Shown piece after piece: positions 24,554-32,575 of a DNA stretch of 38,345 nucleotides. Location: NCBI GenBank assembly GCA_002427475.1, contig DIRG01000012.1:1-38345 (forward strand), given 5' to 3'. This DNA is from Mageeibacillus sp. UBA5442 (lineage in GTDB: Bacteria > Bacillota > Clostridia > Saccharofermentanales > DTU023). Below the pieces are notes generated by a model, which worked only from the letters and a program-made list of their open reading frames with translations, had not been told where the DNA came from and searched no databases. Both the position numbers and the translations under genes were made by a program. Every line of letters begins with the position of its first letter. Position 1 is the first letter of the stretch.

Positions 24554-27256
24554 ATGCAGACTGGAAAACGAAAAAAGGTTAATTTGCGGGCGACACATCC
24601 CGCGCTATTGATACTCTATTTTTTCTCAGCAATAGTCTTTTCTATGTTGACGCTTAATCCTGCCTATCTTCTAATATCCTTCATTGCGGCACTCTGCCTG
24701 AATTTCTATCTGGAGGGTGTAGTGAAAACACTGCGTTTTCTCCGCTATTTCGTGCCGGTGCATTTGCTCCTGGTGCTAGCTAATGCACTTTTCAGCGGCA
24801 ATGGGCTTACCGTCATCTTTTACCTGCGCGGGCGGCCTGTAACGCTGGAGAGCATTGTCTTCGGATTTGCGGCCGGTCTGATGCTGCTAACGATCCTGCT
24901 CTGGTTTCGCGCCTATCAGGAAGTCTCCAGCTCGGATCAAATAATTGCCATGGGCGGGAAGCGCTTTCCACAGACCAGCTTGCTGCTGGGCATGATACTG
25001 CGCTACGTGCCGGACACCCTTCAGCATGGTCAGAAAGTTAAGATGAGTCAGAATGCGCTCGTCGGGACAGAGAAGCTGCCGCGGAAGGAAAGGCTCGCTT
25101 TCTACACGAGGATGTCTACGGTCCTCATGAGCTGGAGTATGGAAAATGCTCTGGATACTAGTATCGCCATGCGGGCGAAAGGTTTCCCTTCAGAACAGCG
25201 CAGCAGCTATAAACGCGAACGCTTCAGCAGCTATGACGCCGTCGGAGTGGCCTTTCTTCTGCTCATGATTCTGCTGCAAATAGTAGGCTACGCTAGGGGT
25301 TTGACCGCGTTCCAATATTATCCAATTTTGAACTGGCAGACGGAGATGAGCAGCGAACTGATAGTGATCTTGACTGTGTATGCGCTCTTCTTGTTTTTCC
25401 CCTTTTATGTGGAGCTGGCCGACTGGTGGAGCCTCAAAAAGATCAGGCGAGCCGAAGAACAATTTAGTAACGAGCGCTTGAATCCTTGGCAGGCGCAAGA
25501 GAGCGGAGAGAGAAGTCAGGAGAAAGAGACGATTGTGAAGAAGAAGGAAAATGCACAGAGGATTGCTCCTCGAAGCGAATACCAAAGCGATTGCTACGAC
25601 TCGGTCTACGCTGTTGAACTTGAGGATCTGTCTTTTACTTATCCGAACTCCGGGCAGAAGGCCCTGGACAATCTCTCTTTGCGCTTTGAACGTGGGAGTC
25701 TTATCCTCCTGACCGGAGCGTCAGGCAGCGGAAAAACGACCCTACTACGCGTGCTTGCTCCTGTTTTGACACCGGCGGGAGAGCTGAACGGCAACAGAAT
25801 TATTTACGGGGAAGAGGCTGCGAGCTACGAAAGCGCTGAAAAAACTGTGCAAATCGGTTTCGTGCAGCAAAATCCGGACAATCAGATTATTCTCGATAGT
25901 GTTTGGCACGAGCTGGCTTTCGGGCTGGAGAATAAAGGATTGTCTCAGCAGGACATCGAAAGGCGCTTAGCAGAAACCTCCACCTTTTTCGGTATCAGCG
26001 ATTGGATGGATCGCAAGGTGTCCGAATTATCAGGAGGCGAAAAACAGATCCTCAATCTCGCATCCAGCCTTGTGATGCAGCCGGACTTGCTGCTCTTGGA
26101 TGAGCCGATAGCCCAACTCGACCCCATCTCCCGCAAGCGCTTTCTCTCTTTGCTGGGGCGTGTTCACGATGAAACGGGAACCACCATTGTCATCTCAGAA
26201 CATGTCATTGACGATATCTTGCCGCACGCAGATAGTGTCATACAGTTGGAGGCTGGAGCGGTGAGCTTTTCTGGTGGGGTCGAAGCCTATCTGAGACATT
26301 TGACCGCTACGGACGATAAATTTCAGATTTCGATCCCCTTATCTGCGCGCATGGTAGCGCAGAACGGCGCCGGCAGCGAAGGTGAAACAGAAGCAGCCCT
26401 GCCTCTGACGGTGCGTGCTGGCAGGCAGTTTTTGCAAAAACACAAAGCCGAACTGGCAACAAAACCCGAAACCCCGACCCCTACTTCGCTCGATCTGAGC
26501 CAACGTACAAATATCCTAGAGGCGCGAGATCTCTGGTTCCGCTACGAAAAGGACGCGCCTTTTGTCCTGCGCGGAGCCTCTCTAACAATTAAAGAGGGCG
26601 AGTTGCATGCCCTTCTGGGTGGCAATGGCTCCGGCAAAAGCACATTGATGTATATTTTAAGTCGCAGCTTGCCGGCCCTACGCGGCAAGATAGTCAGGGC
26701 ACCTGGTCAGGAAGTTGCCATGTTGAATCAGAACCCAATGTCGGTGTTTTCGCAGGACAGCGTCCGAGCTGAACTGATGGAGTTTCGCCAGCGCTTTTCC
26801 TACGATGAGAGCGACGTAAACTCCATCATGGAGCGTCTCAATCTGACTCATTTGGCCGAGCGACATCCCTACGATCTGTCCGGCGGAGAAATGCAGAAAA
26901 CGGCCTTGGCTAAAGCGCTTCTGACGAAACCGAACTTGCTCTTGTTAGATGAACCGGTAAAAGGCTTAGATCCCGTAGCCAGACGCGAGCTCTCGCAGAT
27001 ATTAGTCGAATTGAAAGAAAGCGGAATGACGATGATTCTCATCACGCATGATTTAGATTTCATCTCACAACTGGCAGACCGCTGCTCCCTCATCTTCGAC
27101 GGCCGCGTGGAAGGAACAGCCGATAGTAGAGAGTTCTTCGCAGACAATGCCTATTTCACGACGACAGCCCGCCGTTTGAGCAAGGGCATCCTGCCCGACA
27201 TCGTGACCGAAGACGACTTGCTCGAGCGCCTGCGCTCGCTAAACGATAGGAGCTGA
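24554..27256 (+). CDS. Single-chain ECF transporter module: EcfT-EcfA-EcfA' fusion
   Basis: About 900 residues joining all three energy-coupling parts. Residues about 1-290 form the membrane T component, with the coupling-helix motifs reading RVKMSQNALVG and AIAMRAKGF (the usual Ala-Arg-Gly is Ala-Lys-Gly). After a charged linker, the first ATPase has Walker A GASGSGKTT (about 387), Q-loop QQNPDNQII, signature LSGGEKQ, Walker B LLLLDEPIAQLDP and His in SEHVID. The second has GGNGSGKST (about 689), QNPMSVF, LSGGEMQKT, LLLLDEPVKGLDP and ITHDLD; both ATP sites look intact. ATG 24554 (AGGA 8 bases upstream) is preferred to TTG 24521. The S component follows after 2 bases. Confidence 0.9.
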   Translation: MQTGKRKKVNLRATHPALLILYFFSAIVFSMLTLNPAYLLISFIAALCLNFYLEGVVKTLRFLRYFVPVHLLLVLANALFSGNGLTVIFYLRGRPVTLESIVFGFAAGLMLLTILLWFRAYQEVSSSDQIIAMGGKRFPQTSLLLGMILRYVPDTLQHGQKVKMSQNALVGTEKLPRKERLAFYTRMSTVLMSWSMENALDTSIAMRAKGFPSEQRSSYKRERFSSYDAVGVAFLLLMILLQIVGYARGLTAFQYYPILNWQTEMSSELIVILTVYALFLFFPFYVELADWWSLKKIRRAEEQFSNERLNPWQAQESGERSQEKETIVKKKENAQRIAPRSEYQSDCYDSVYAVELEDLSFTYPNSGQKALDNLSLRFERGSLILLTGASGSGKTTLLRVLAPVLTPAGELNGNRIIYGEEAASYESAEKTVQIGFVQQNPDNQIILDSVWHELAFGLENKGLSQQDIERRLAETSTFFGISDWMDRKVSELSGGEKQILNLASSLVMQPDLLLLDEPIAQLDPISRKRFLSLLGRVHDETGTTIVISEHVIDDILPHADSVIQLEAGAVSFSGGVEAYLRHLTATDDKFQISIPLSARMVAQNGAGSEGETEAALPLTVRAGRQFLQKHKAELATKPETPTPTSLDLSQRTNILEARDLWFRYEKDAPFVLRGASLTIKEGELHALLGGNGSGKSTLMYILSRSLPALRGKIVRAPGQEVAMLNQNPMSVFSQDSVRAELMEFRQRFSYDESDVNSIMERLNLTHLAERHPYDLSGGEMQKTALAKALLTKPNLLLLDEPVKGLDPVARRELSQILVELKESGMTMILITHDLDFISQLADRCSLIFDGRVEGTADSREFFADNAYFTTTARRLSKGILPDIVTEDDLLERLRSLNDRS

Positions 27257-27258
27257 AG

Positions 27259-27978
27259 ATGATTAAGCCAGAGCGCAGCCCACAGCAAGCCGACTCCTAT
27301 ATGCACCTGCCGGCGATCTTCTCTTTGATCCTACTACCGGTGGCGCTCTTGCTCCTGGCCTACTATCAGGTGGAACAGACAGCTCTCTTGTCTTTTGTGG
27401 CGGTGATCGCTGCACTCTTGCCCTTTTTTATCAGCTTTGAAAGACGCAAACTGGCTGTGCGCAACTTGCTCCCGATAGTAGTGATGACCGCTCTGGCAAG
27501 CGCCGGCCGTCTACTCTTCGCTGCTGTTCCTGGCTTCAAACCTGTTCTAGCGATCATCATCGTGACGGCCATAAGTTTCGGTCCCGCTAGCGGCTTTATG
27601 ACGGGTGCTCTAACTGCCCTAGCCTCGAATCTGTTTTTTGGTCAAGGACCTTGGACTCCTTGGCAAATGTATGCTTTCGGACTTATTGGCTATCTAGCCG
27701 GCCTGCTGCAAGAGAAGGCTGCGTTCAAACGTCCGCTTTTCGTGTATATCTATGGTTTCTTCTCCGCCTTTCTTTACGGCATCATCCTCGACACCTGGCA
27801 TGTCATCAGCTTTTTGAAGCCGATCACTTGGCAAGGAGCTATACTCGTGTTCGGCCAAGGTGCGATCTTTAACTTTCTCTTAGCTGTAGCGACGGTGGTT
27901 TTTCTTATTCCGATCAGAGCTCCTTGGACTCGCCAGCTTGAACGCATTAAGCAGAAATTCGGCCTTACTGCCGGCTGA
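27259..27978 (+). CDS. ECF transporter S component, probable cobalamin/corrinoid specificity
   Basis: Small membrane protein of 239 residues with about six hydrophobic segments, the size and topology of ECF substrate-capture subunits. The central part (ISFGPASGFMTGALTALASN, FFGQGPWTPWQMYAFGLIGY) shows the Gly/Ala-rich pattern by which S components dock to the T subunit. It follows the T-A-A' fusion by 2 bases with AGGAG upstream, and the whole operon is behind a B12 riboswitch. I therefore propose a corrinoid substrate, analogous in role to CbrT; homology to CbrT cannot be judged by eye. It is the last gene before a 214-base gap with no clear terminator. Confidence 0.82.
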   Translation: MIKPERSPQQADSYMHLPAIFSLILLPVALLLLAYYQVEQTALLSFVAVIAALLPFFISFERRKLAVRNLLPIVVMTALASAGRLLFAAVPGFKPVLAIIIVTAISFGPASGFMTGALTALASNLFFGQGPWTPWQMYAFGLIGYLAGLLQEKAAFKRPLFVYIYGFFSAFLYGIILDTWHVISFLKPITWQGAILVFGQGAIFNFLLAVATVVFLIPIRAPWTRQLERIKQKFGLTAG

Positions 27979-28192
27979 TATTTTCAACTTTTCTCGGCTC
28001 ACGGGCCATAAATCATGAAAGATTACTCTGCTCATTTGGGAAAGAGCACATTTACTACACGCTAGTTTGGGCGAACGTGCTAAAATACTTGTGTATGCGT
28101 AATTAGCAACACTGTATAGAACTGCTCGCATGTCTTGCATCTGCAAGCACGTGCATGAAATAAAGGAACAATTGGAAGGAGATATTGTCCTG

Positions 28193-29542
28193 ATGAAATT
28201 AGAAGCAAAAAGAATTAAACGACATATGGTCAGAACTTATGAATTTTGGCAGATGAATCTGCGCATCTTGGTTATCGCAGAGGACCAAAAGAAAGTCTTG
28301 GAGGATTTTGAGGATAAGCTGCCGGCGAGTGATAGCGGCTATCTGGCTTTTGCTTATCTAGATAACGAACTTCGCATAGCTTTCCTAGGAACAAGCGACG
28401 ACGAGACTGATGAATACGAATTTTTCGATACAAAAGAGATCTTCACCATTCCGGCATCTGCTGTGCCAACCCTCTTGGTTCGCCTCGTGAAACTTAATGC
28501 AGAATTGGCTGAGAATGCTTTCATTCAACAGGCAATACAGGAACAGGCTAACAAAGCTTTGCCCATGAGCACGCTCACAATTCGCGCTCTCGATTCCTCA
28601 CGCGATCCCGAAATACCTACTCGATTAAGAGCCTTCCGGATTGAAGACGAGAAGAAAATCCAAGAGCTTATAGAGCTTGATGCGATGCGGCAAGCGGCCT
28701 TGGAAGAAGCGGAAGAAAAAGCTGCCGCCGCCGCCAAGAAGGCGAAGAAAGCTAAGAAAAGGAATCGCGAAGAATTGGAAGAAGCAGCTGAAGCTGCTGA
28801 AGACGAGATCGAAGAAGTTTATGAGGACGAAAGCCTCATGCTCGAGATAAATATCGCGGACGAGTTGGCGAAATCCTTAGAAACCCTCTGGGTGTACGAC
28901 CTGACTCCGGCCAATAATGGCGCTTGGCGAGCAAATCTGGAAGCGAACCTCAAAGGTTCCAAGTTAAAGGCCAACGATTTGGTTCATATAGAATTACGCT
29001 TTGTGGAAAGAGAAGATGACGAAATCGCTCTTGTCTTTGTCGATCCCGAAGCAGAGGTCGAAGATATTAAGATTGAAGTCAGCTCGCATGTCGCCACCAG
29101 ATTACCTTGGCGTAAGGCTTATGAGTTGGAATGTTTGGAAAACCATGACTTCCACGAGACCTATTACCTGGGACGCAACGGCGAAGATAGCAAGCTGTTC
29201 AACAAGATAGTCGCCGACATTCGCCATGGTCGTTTGGATCCGGCTATGTATCTGGATATGGTGCAAAAAGAAGACGTCTCACTTGATTTCTCTCGCGAAC
29301 TCTATCGTTGCCGTCACTGCGGCGATCTGCATGTAACTAGGCGCTTACGTTTGGTGACACCGGAAAGTACCATGTCCGAACCCTATTACTGTCCCAAATG
29401 CGGCGAGCGCTCTTCACAGGTGAAGCGCGTACATATCGCATCGTTGAATTGTCCTGTCTGTCACAGACCCTTAGATATGAAACCGGAAAAGGTTTGGTAT
29501 GCGTCAGATGAAGAGGACGACAGCATCTTGCTGGAGGAATAA
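28193..29542 (+). CDS. Zinc-ribbon protein of unknown function
   Basis: I do not recognise this 449-residue protein. Three regions are visible: an N-terminal alpha/beta part (about 1-170); an Ala/Lys/Glu-rich, probably coiled or disordered stretch (about 160-220, KKAKKAKKRNREE); and a C-terminal metal-binding part with three Cys pairs, CRHC (about 373), CPKC (about 399) and CPVC (about 420). No signal peptide or membrane segment is present, so it is cytosolic. ATG 28193 is chosen because GGAAGGAG lies about 11 bases upstream; the earlier in-frame ATG 28130 has none. Five bases separate it from the asparaginase gene, so they are cotranscribed. Nucleic-acid binding is a guess from the zinc ribbons only. 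Confidence 0.75.
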   Translation: MKLEAKRIKRHMVRTYEFWQMNLRILVIAEDQKKVLEDFEDKLPASDSGYLAFAYLDNELRIAFLGTSDDETDEYEFFDTKEIFTIPASAVPTLLVRLVKLNAELAENAFIQQAIQEQANKALPMSTLTIRALDSSRDPEIPTRLRAFRIEDEKKIQELIELDAMRQAALEEAEEKAAAAAKKAKKAKKRNREELEEAAEAAEDEIEEVYEDESLMLEINIADELAKSLETLWVYDLTPANNGAWRANLEANLKGSKLKANDLVHIELRFVEREDDEIALVFVDPEAEVEDIKIEVSSHVATRLPWRKAYELECLENHDFHETYYLGRNGEDSKLFNKIVADIRHGRLDPAMYLDMVQKEDVSLDFSRELYRCRHCGDLHVTRRLRLVTPESTMSEPYYCPKCGERSSQVKRVHIASLNCPVCHRPLDMKPEKVWYASDEEDDSILLEE

Positions 29543-29547
29543 AATTC

Positions 29548-30600
29548 ATGCGTTTTTTACTGCTCAATACCGGAGGCACGATTTCATCTATCAGCAGCAG
29601 TAAGGGCAAAAGGCCTGAGTTGAGCAGCGCTGATCTGCTGCGCCAGGCACTGCCCGTTAACAGCAAGTACTCCATTGAAGCGTTGGACATTATGCAACGC
29701 GACTCAACGGATATCGGACCTCAGGACTGGCGGGACTTAGCCCAGAATATCCTGGATTTGGATCGGCGAGAAGACTACGATGCCTATCTGATACTCCACG
29801 GTACGGATACGATGGCTTACAGTGCTGCCGCTCTTTCCTTTCTCTTGCGCGATTTTCCCAAAGCGGTTTTTCTGACCGGGTCTCAGCGCTCAGCAGATGA
29901 GGCGGATTATGATGGCATTGACAATATTAGTGACGCGATAGTGGCTGCACTGGAAATGTCAGCTGCCTATACCGGCGTCTTTGTTGTTTTTGCCGGACAA
30001 GTGATTCACGGCTGCCATGCTGTGAAAACAGATACCAAAGACCTGAGAGCTTTTTCTTCGATTGGAGCACCGCCGGTTGCGGAAATACAAGATGAAACGC
30101 TGACCGCAAACGTTAAGTGGCGTGAACTTCTGACGAGGCGCAGGCAGACAATACAACGCCTATATGTGCCGGAAGAAAGAGAATTACTCATCGATCCTAT
30201 GGATCCTCATGTTTTAGTTATCCAGATGACCCCGGGCCTAGATCCGGTCTTGCTGCCGCAGTTAGCGCGCGGAGACTGGCCCTTGCGCGCCCTGATCTTA
30301 GAAGGTTTCGGTAGCGGAGGAATTCCCGTCACACCGCGCGATTACTACCCCTATCTGAAGCAATTAATCTCTGACGGTGTTCTCGTGATTCTGGGTACAC
30401 AAGTCATGTCCAAAGATGAAGATCTCACTAGGTATGAAGTGGGTCAGCGAACCGATGGACTGGGTCTACTTGCCCAGGGTGGGCTTACGACTGAGGCGGC
30501 TCTGGCCAAAACAATGTGGATACTACCGCAGGCTCGAGATCGCGCCATGCTGGCTACTTTATATCAAGAAGATTTTGCCTTTGAACATCCCCAAAATTAA
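29548..30600 (+). CDS. ansA: L-asparaginase (type I-like, cytosolic)
   Basis: Hydrolyses asparagine to aspartate and ammonia. The 350-residue chain has both family active-site motifs: NTGGTIS at residues 7-13 (nucleophile Thr) and LHGTDTMAYSAAAL near 82-95 (Thr-Asp pair), plus LTGSQR and the Lys in KTDTKDLRAF. No signal peptide is present, which argues for the cytosolic type. A GatD-like tRNA amidotransferase is unlikely because the N-terminal GatD domain and a GatE partner are missing. GGAGG lies 6 bases upstream inside the end of the preceding gene. Confidence 0.9.
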   Translation: MRFLLLNTGGTISSISSSKGKRPELSSADLLRQALPVNSKYSIEALDIMQRDSTDIGPQDWRDLAQNILDLDRREDYDAYLILHGTDTMAYSAAALSFLLRDFPKAVFLTGSQRSADEADYDGIDNISDAIVAALEMSAAYTGVFVVFAGQVIHGCHAVKTDTKDLRAFSSIGAPPVAEIQDETLTANVKWRELLTRRRQTIQRLYVPEERELLIDPMDPHVLVIQMTPGLDPVLLPQLARGDWPLRALILEGFGSGGIPVTPRDYYPYLKQLISDGVLVILGTQVMSKDEDLTRYEVGQRTDGLGLLAQGGLTTEAALAKTMWILPQARDRAMLATLYQEDFAFEHPQN

Positions 30601-30610
30601 GGAGTCAAAA

Positions 30611-31200
30611 ATGAAATCTATGATATCAGCCGTCCTTTAAATGACGAAACAGCCGTTTATAAGAATAATGAAAATATGATTTTCGAAATACCGAGCAAGT
30701 CCGAAATGAAGACTAATTTCCATATCGGCACTCATGTTGATGCCCCTTACCACATGCAGGAGAACGGCAAGAAGATGGTCGAGATGGATCTGAAACTCTA
30801 TTATGGTCCTAGCACGGTCTATGATTTGACAGAACTTGAAGATGCCATTAATCGTTCCGATCTGGAAAAGCTAGAGCTTCAGCCCGATGACATCGTGCTC
30901 TTCAAAACCCGCAATTCTTATGATGACGCTTGGAATCCAAAGTTCGTTTATCTGGCACCTGATGCTGCTCGTTACTTGGCGGAGATCGGCGTGCGCAGCG
31001 TAGCCTTGGACGCCATGAGCATAGAACGTAATACTGAAGATCACGAAACTCATCACATCCTCTTTGACGCCGGCATTGGCCTAATTGAAGACGTACGCCT
31101 CGCAGATGTTCCTGCAGGCCGCTACACGCTCAGCGCCTTGCCTTTGGCAATGACTGAGGCCGAAGCTTCACCCACCAGGGCCATACTTATCGAGGAATAG
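30611..31200 (+). CDS. Cyclase-family hydrolase (kynurenine formamidase-like), start apparently frameshifted
   Basis: Metal-dependent hydrolase of the cyclase family, recognised by HIGTHVDAPYH (His-x-Gly-Thr-His-x-Asp-x-Pro-x-x-His) and the late VALDAMSIE and HHILFDAGI segments. The natural start, ATG 30611 with AAGGAG 6 bases upstream, runs into a stop after nine codons. The family N-terminus (IYDISRPLNDETAVY) is encoded in the +1 neighbour frame from about 30616 and has no start codon of its own. One extra A in the AAA at 30614-30616 would restore a 197-residue protein of normal length. Without that, translation can only begin at ATG 30676 (174 residues), losing the first strand. The 3' end overlaps the convergent lipoprotein gene by 14 bases. 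Substrate unknown. Confidence 0.75.
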
Positions 31201-32452
31201 TCACGTCGCCTTTGGCGATAATATCGATCACGTTATCGATCGAGGCAATTAGATCGGCGTCTATCTCGTCGGCGTAGTCTTCCACGACGATTAATTCTTC
31301 TTTTACCCCACAGGAAATGCTCTCCTCGGATAGTTCTCCGCTGCGGAAAAGCTCGTAGGCGTAGAGGAAAGCTTCGCCCCTCTTGAGCAGGACCTTAGCA
31401 CTCACAGGATCATAAAAAAGATTAGGATCATCCTGAGGCTCATTTGGACGAGTAGCTCCCGGGGACCAGGACGGCACTGTGCCTGCGGTCGGAATAGGAG
31501 CCGGCGTTGTCTCGCTTTCAGTCTCGTTCGTTGTCTCGCTTTCCATCTCAGCAGTACTTTCGTCCGGATCATCCTCGCCCTCGTTCGGCTCAGTGGGTTC
31601 ATTCACGGGATTTGGCAGTTTCACATCAGCTTCCGTGCTTACAATTACCAAGCCCGCTTCTCGCGCCTCATACATAGCGCTGGCGGATGCCCCTCCGGCC
31701 ATAATCGCCAGTATGGCAGGTTCGTAATTTGCGATCAGTTGCTCAGTTTGAATCGAAGCGTCCTTTTGCTCGAAATCCAATTCAACACTATGCACACGCG
31801 CAGAAGGGTTCACGTAATTTGCTCCTGCTGTAAAAGCTTCGGTGAAGGCGATCTCAGAGTTTTCCGGATATTTGGCGACTAGGCCGATGTCATCTTCCTG
31901 AGAAAGGACAGAACTTACAGCTCCGAGCAAGAAGCTTTGCTCTTCTTCTCTGAAGTTAATGCTGACTAGGTTCGGAAGTGTTGTCTCGCCCCCCGCAAGA
32001 AAGAACATGGTCTCGGAGTTATCCTCAGCGATCTCTAAGGCTGCTTCGCTGAAAAGTGGAGAGTCGAAAAAGATGACCTTATATCCTGCTCTGATCAAGC
32101 GCTCAACTATAGCAGAAGCGGCTGACGGCAGTACGTTTTCCACGTATCTGCACTCCGCGTTGCCGGCGGCAATCAGCTGCAGCCCGCGGTATGTGTCTGC
32201 TCCGGAGTCGCTCGTTATAGACTCAGCCATTATGAAGGCTACTTGATCGCGTTCGCCGGGCTCAAGGAAGCCAGGTGTCCGATCTTCTGTCCGAGGATTC
32301 TTCGTCGTATCCGGCCCGGAAGGCTCTTCTTCCGGATCACAAGCTGCCATTGTCAGCAGCGAAAATATCATTAATAGAAGCAGAAAGAAAACGCCACAAT
32401 AGTCGCACTTTCTCCTGAATGTTGTTTTTTTATTTTTCAAATTATGCATCAC
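31187..32452 (-). CDS. Divergent BMP-like lipoprotein with low-complexity insert
   Basis: Lipoprotein of about 421 residues: a long basic N-region, a hydrophobic stretch and LLTMAAC (lipid Cys38 from the GTG start; an ATG one codon later is equally plausible behind AGGAG). The binding-domain pattern follows BMP receptors (VAFIMAESITSDSGADTYRGL, VIFFDSPLF, REEEQSFLLGAVSSVL, AIMAGGASASAMYEA), but the highly conserved IDDxSF motif is absent. About 65 residues rich in Glu, Thr, Ser and Pro interrupt the chain where other members read VDVDQ and the TSAxKN segment, that is, near the ligand site. No permease is nearby. It may be a sensor, an accessory receptor or degenerate. Confidence 0.72.
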   Translation of the reverse strand: MMHNLKNKKTTFRRKCDYCGVFFLLLLMIFSLLTMAACDPEEEPSGPDTTKNPRTEDRTPGFLEPGERDQVAFIMAESITSDSGADTYRGLQLIAAGNAECRYVENVLPSAASAIVERLIRAGYKVIFFDSPLFSEAALEIAEDNSETMFFLAGGETTLPNLVSINFREEEQSFLLGAVSSVLSQEDDIGLVAKYPENSEIAFTEAFTAGANYVNPSARVHSVELDFEQKDASIQTEQLIANYEPAILAIMAGGASASAMYEAREAGLVIVSTEADVKLPNPVNEPTEPNEGEDDPDESTAEMESETTNETESETTPAPIPTAGTVPSWSPGATRPNEPQDDPNLFYDPVSAKVLLKRGEAFLYAYELFRSGELSEESISCGVKEELIVVEDYADEIDADLIASIDNVIDIIAKGDVTIPR

Positions 32453-32575
32453 AAATCACTCCTGACCTGACATGCTCTTTAATTGTACAAATAGTCCGTA
32501 GAAATACTATCATAGTTTACAAGCAAGCGATATTGCACCCGCTCAATTGACTTTAATTCGTATTCGATTTGAGAT

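Noticed and set aside
27979..28192. Gene, terminator or promoter in the 214-base gap after the S component
   Set aside because: No credible ORF, no strong hairpin with T-run and no well-spaced -35/-10 pair were seen; short GCTC/GAGC pairings are not convincing.
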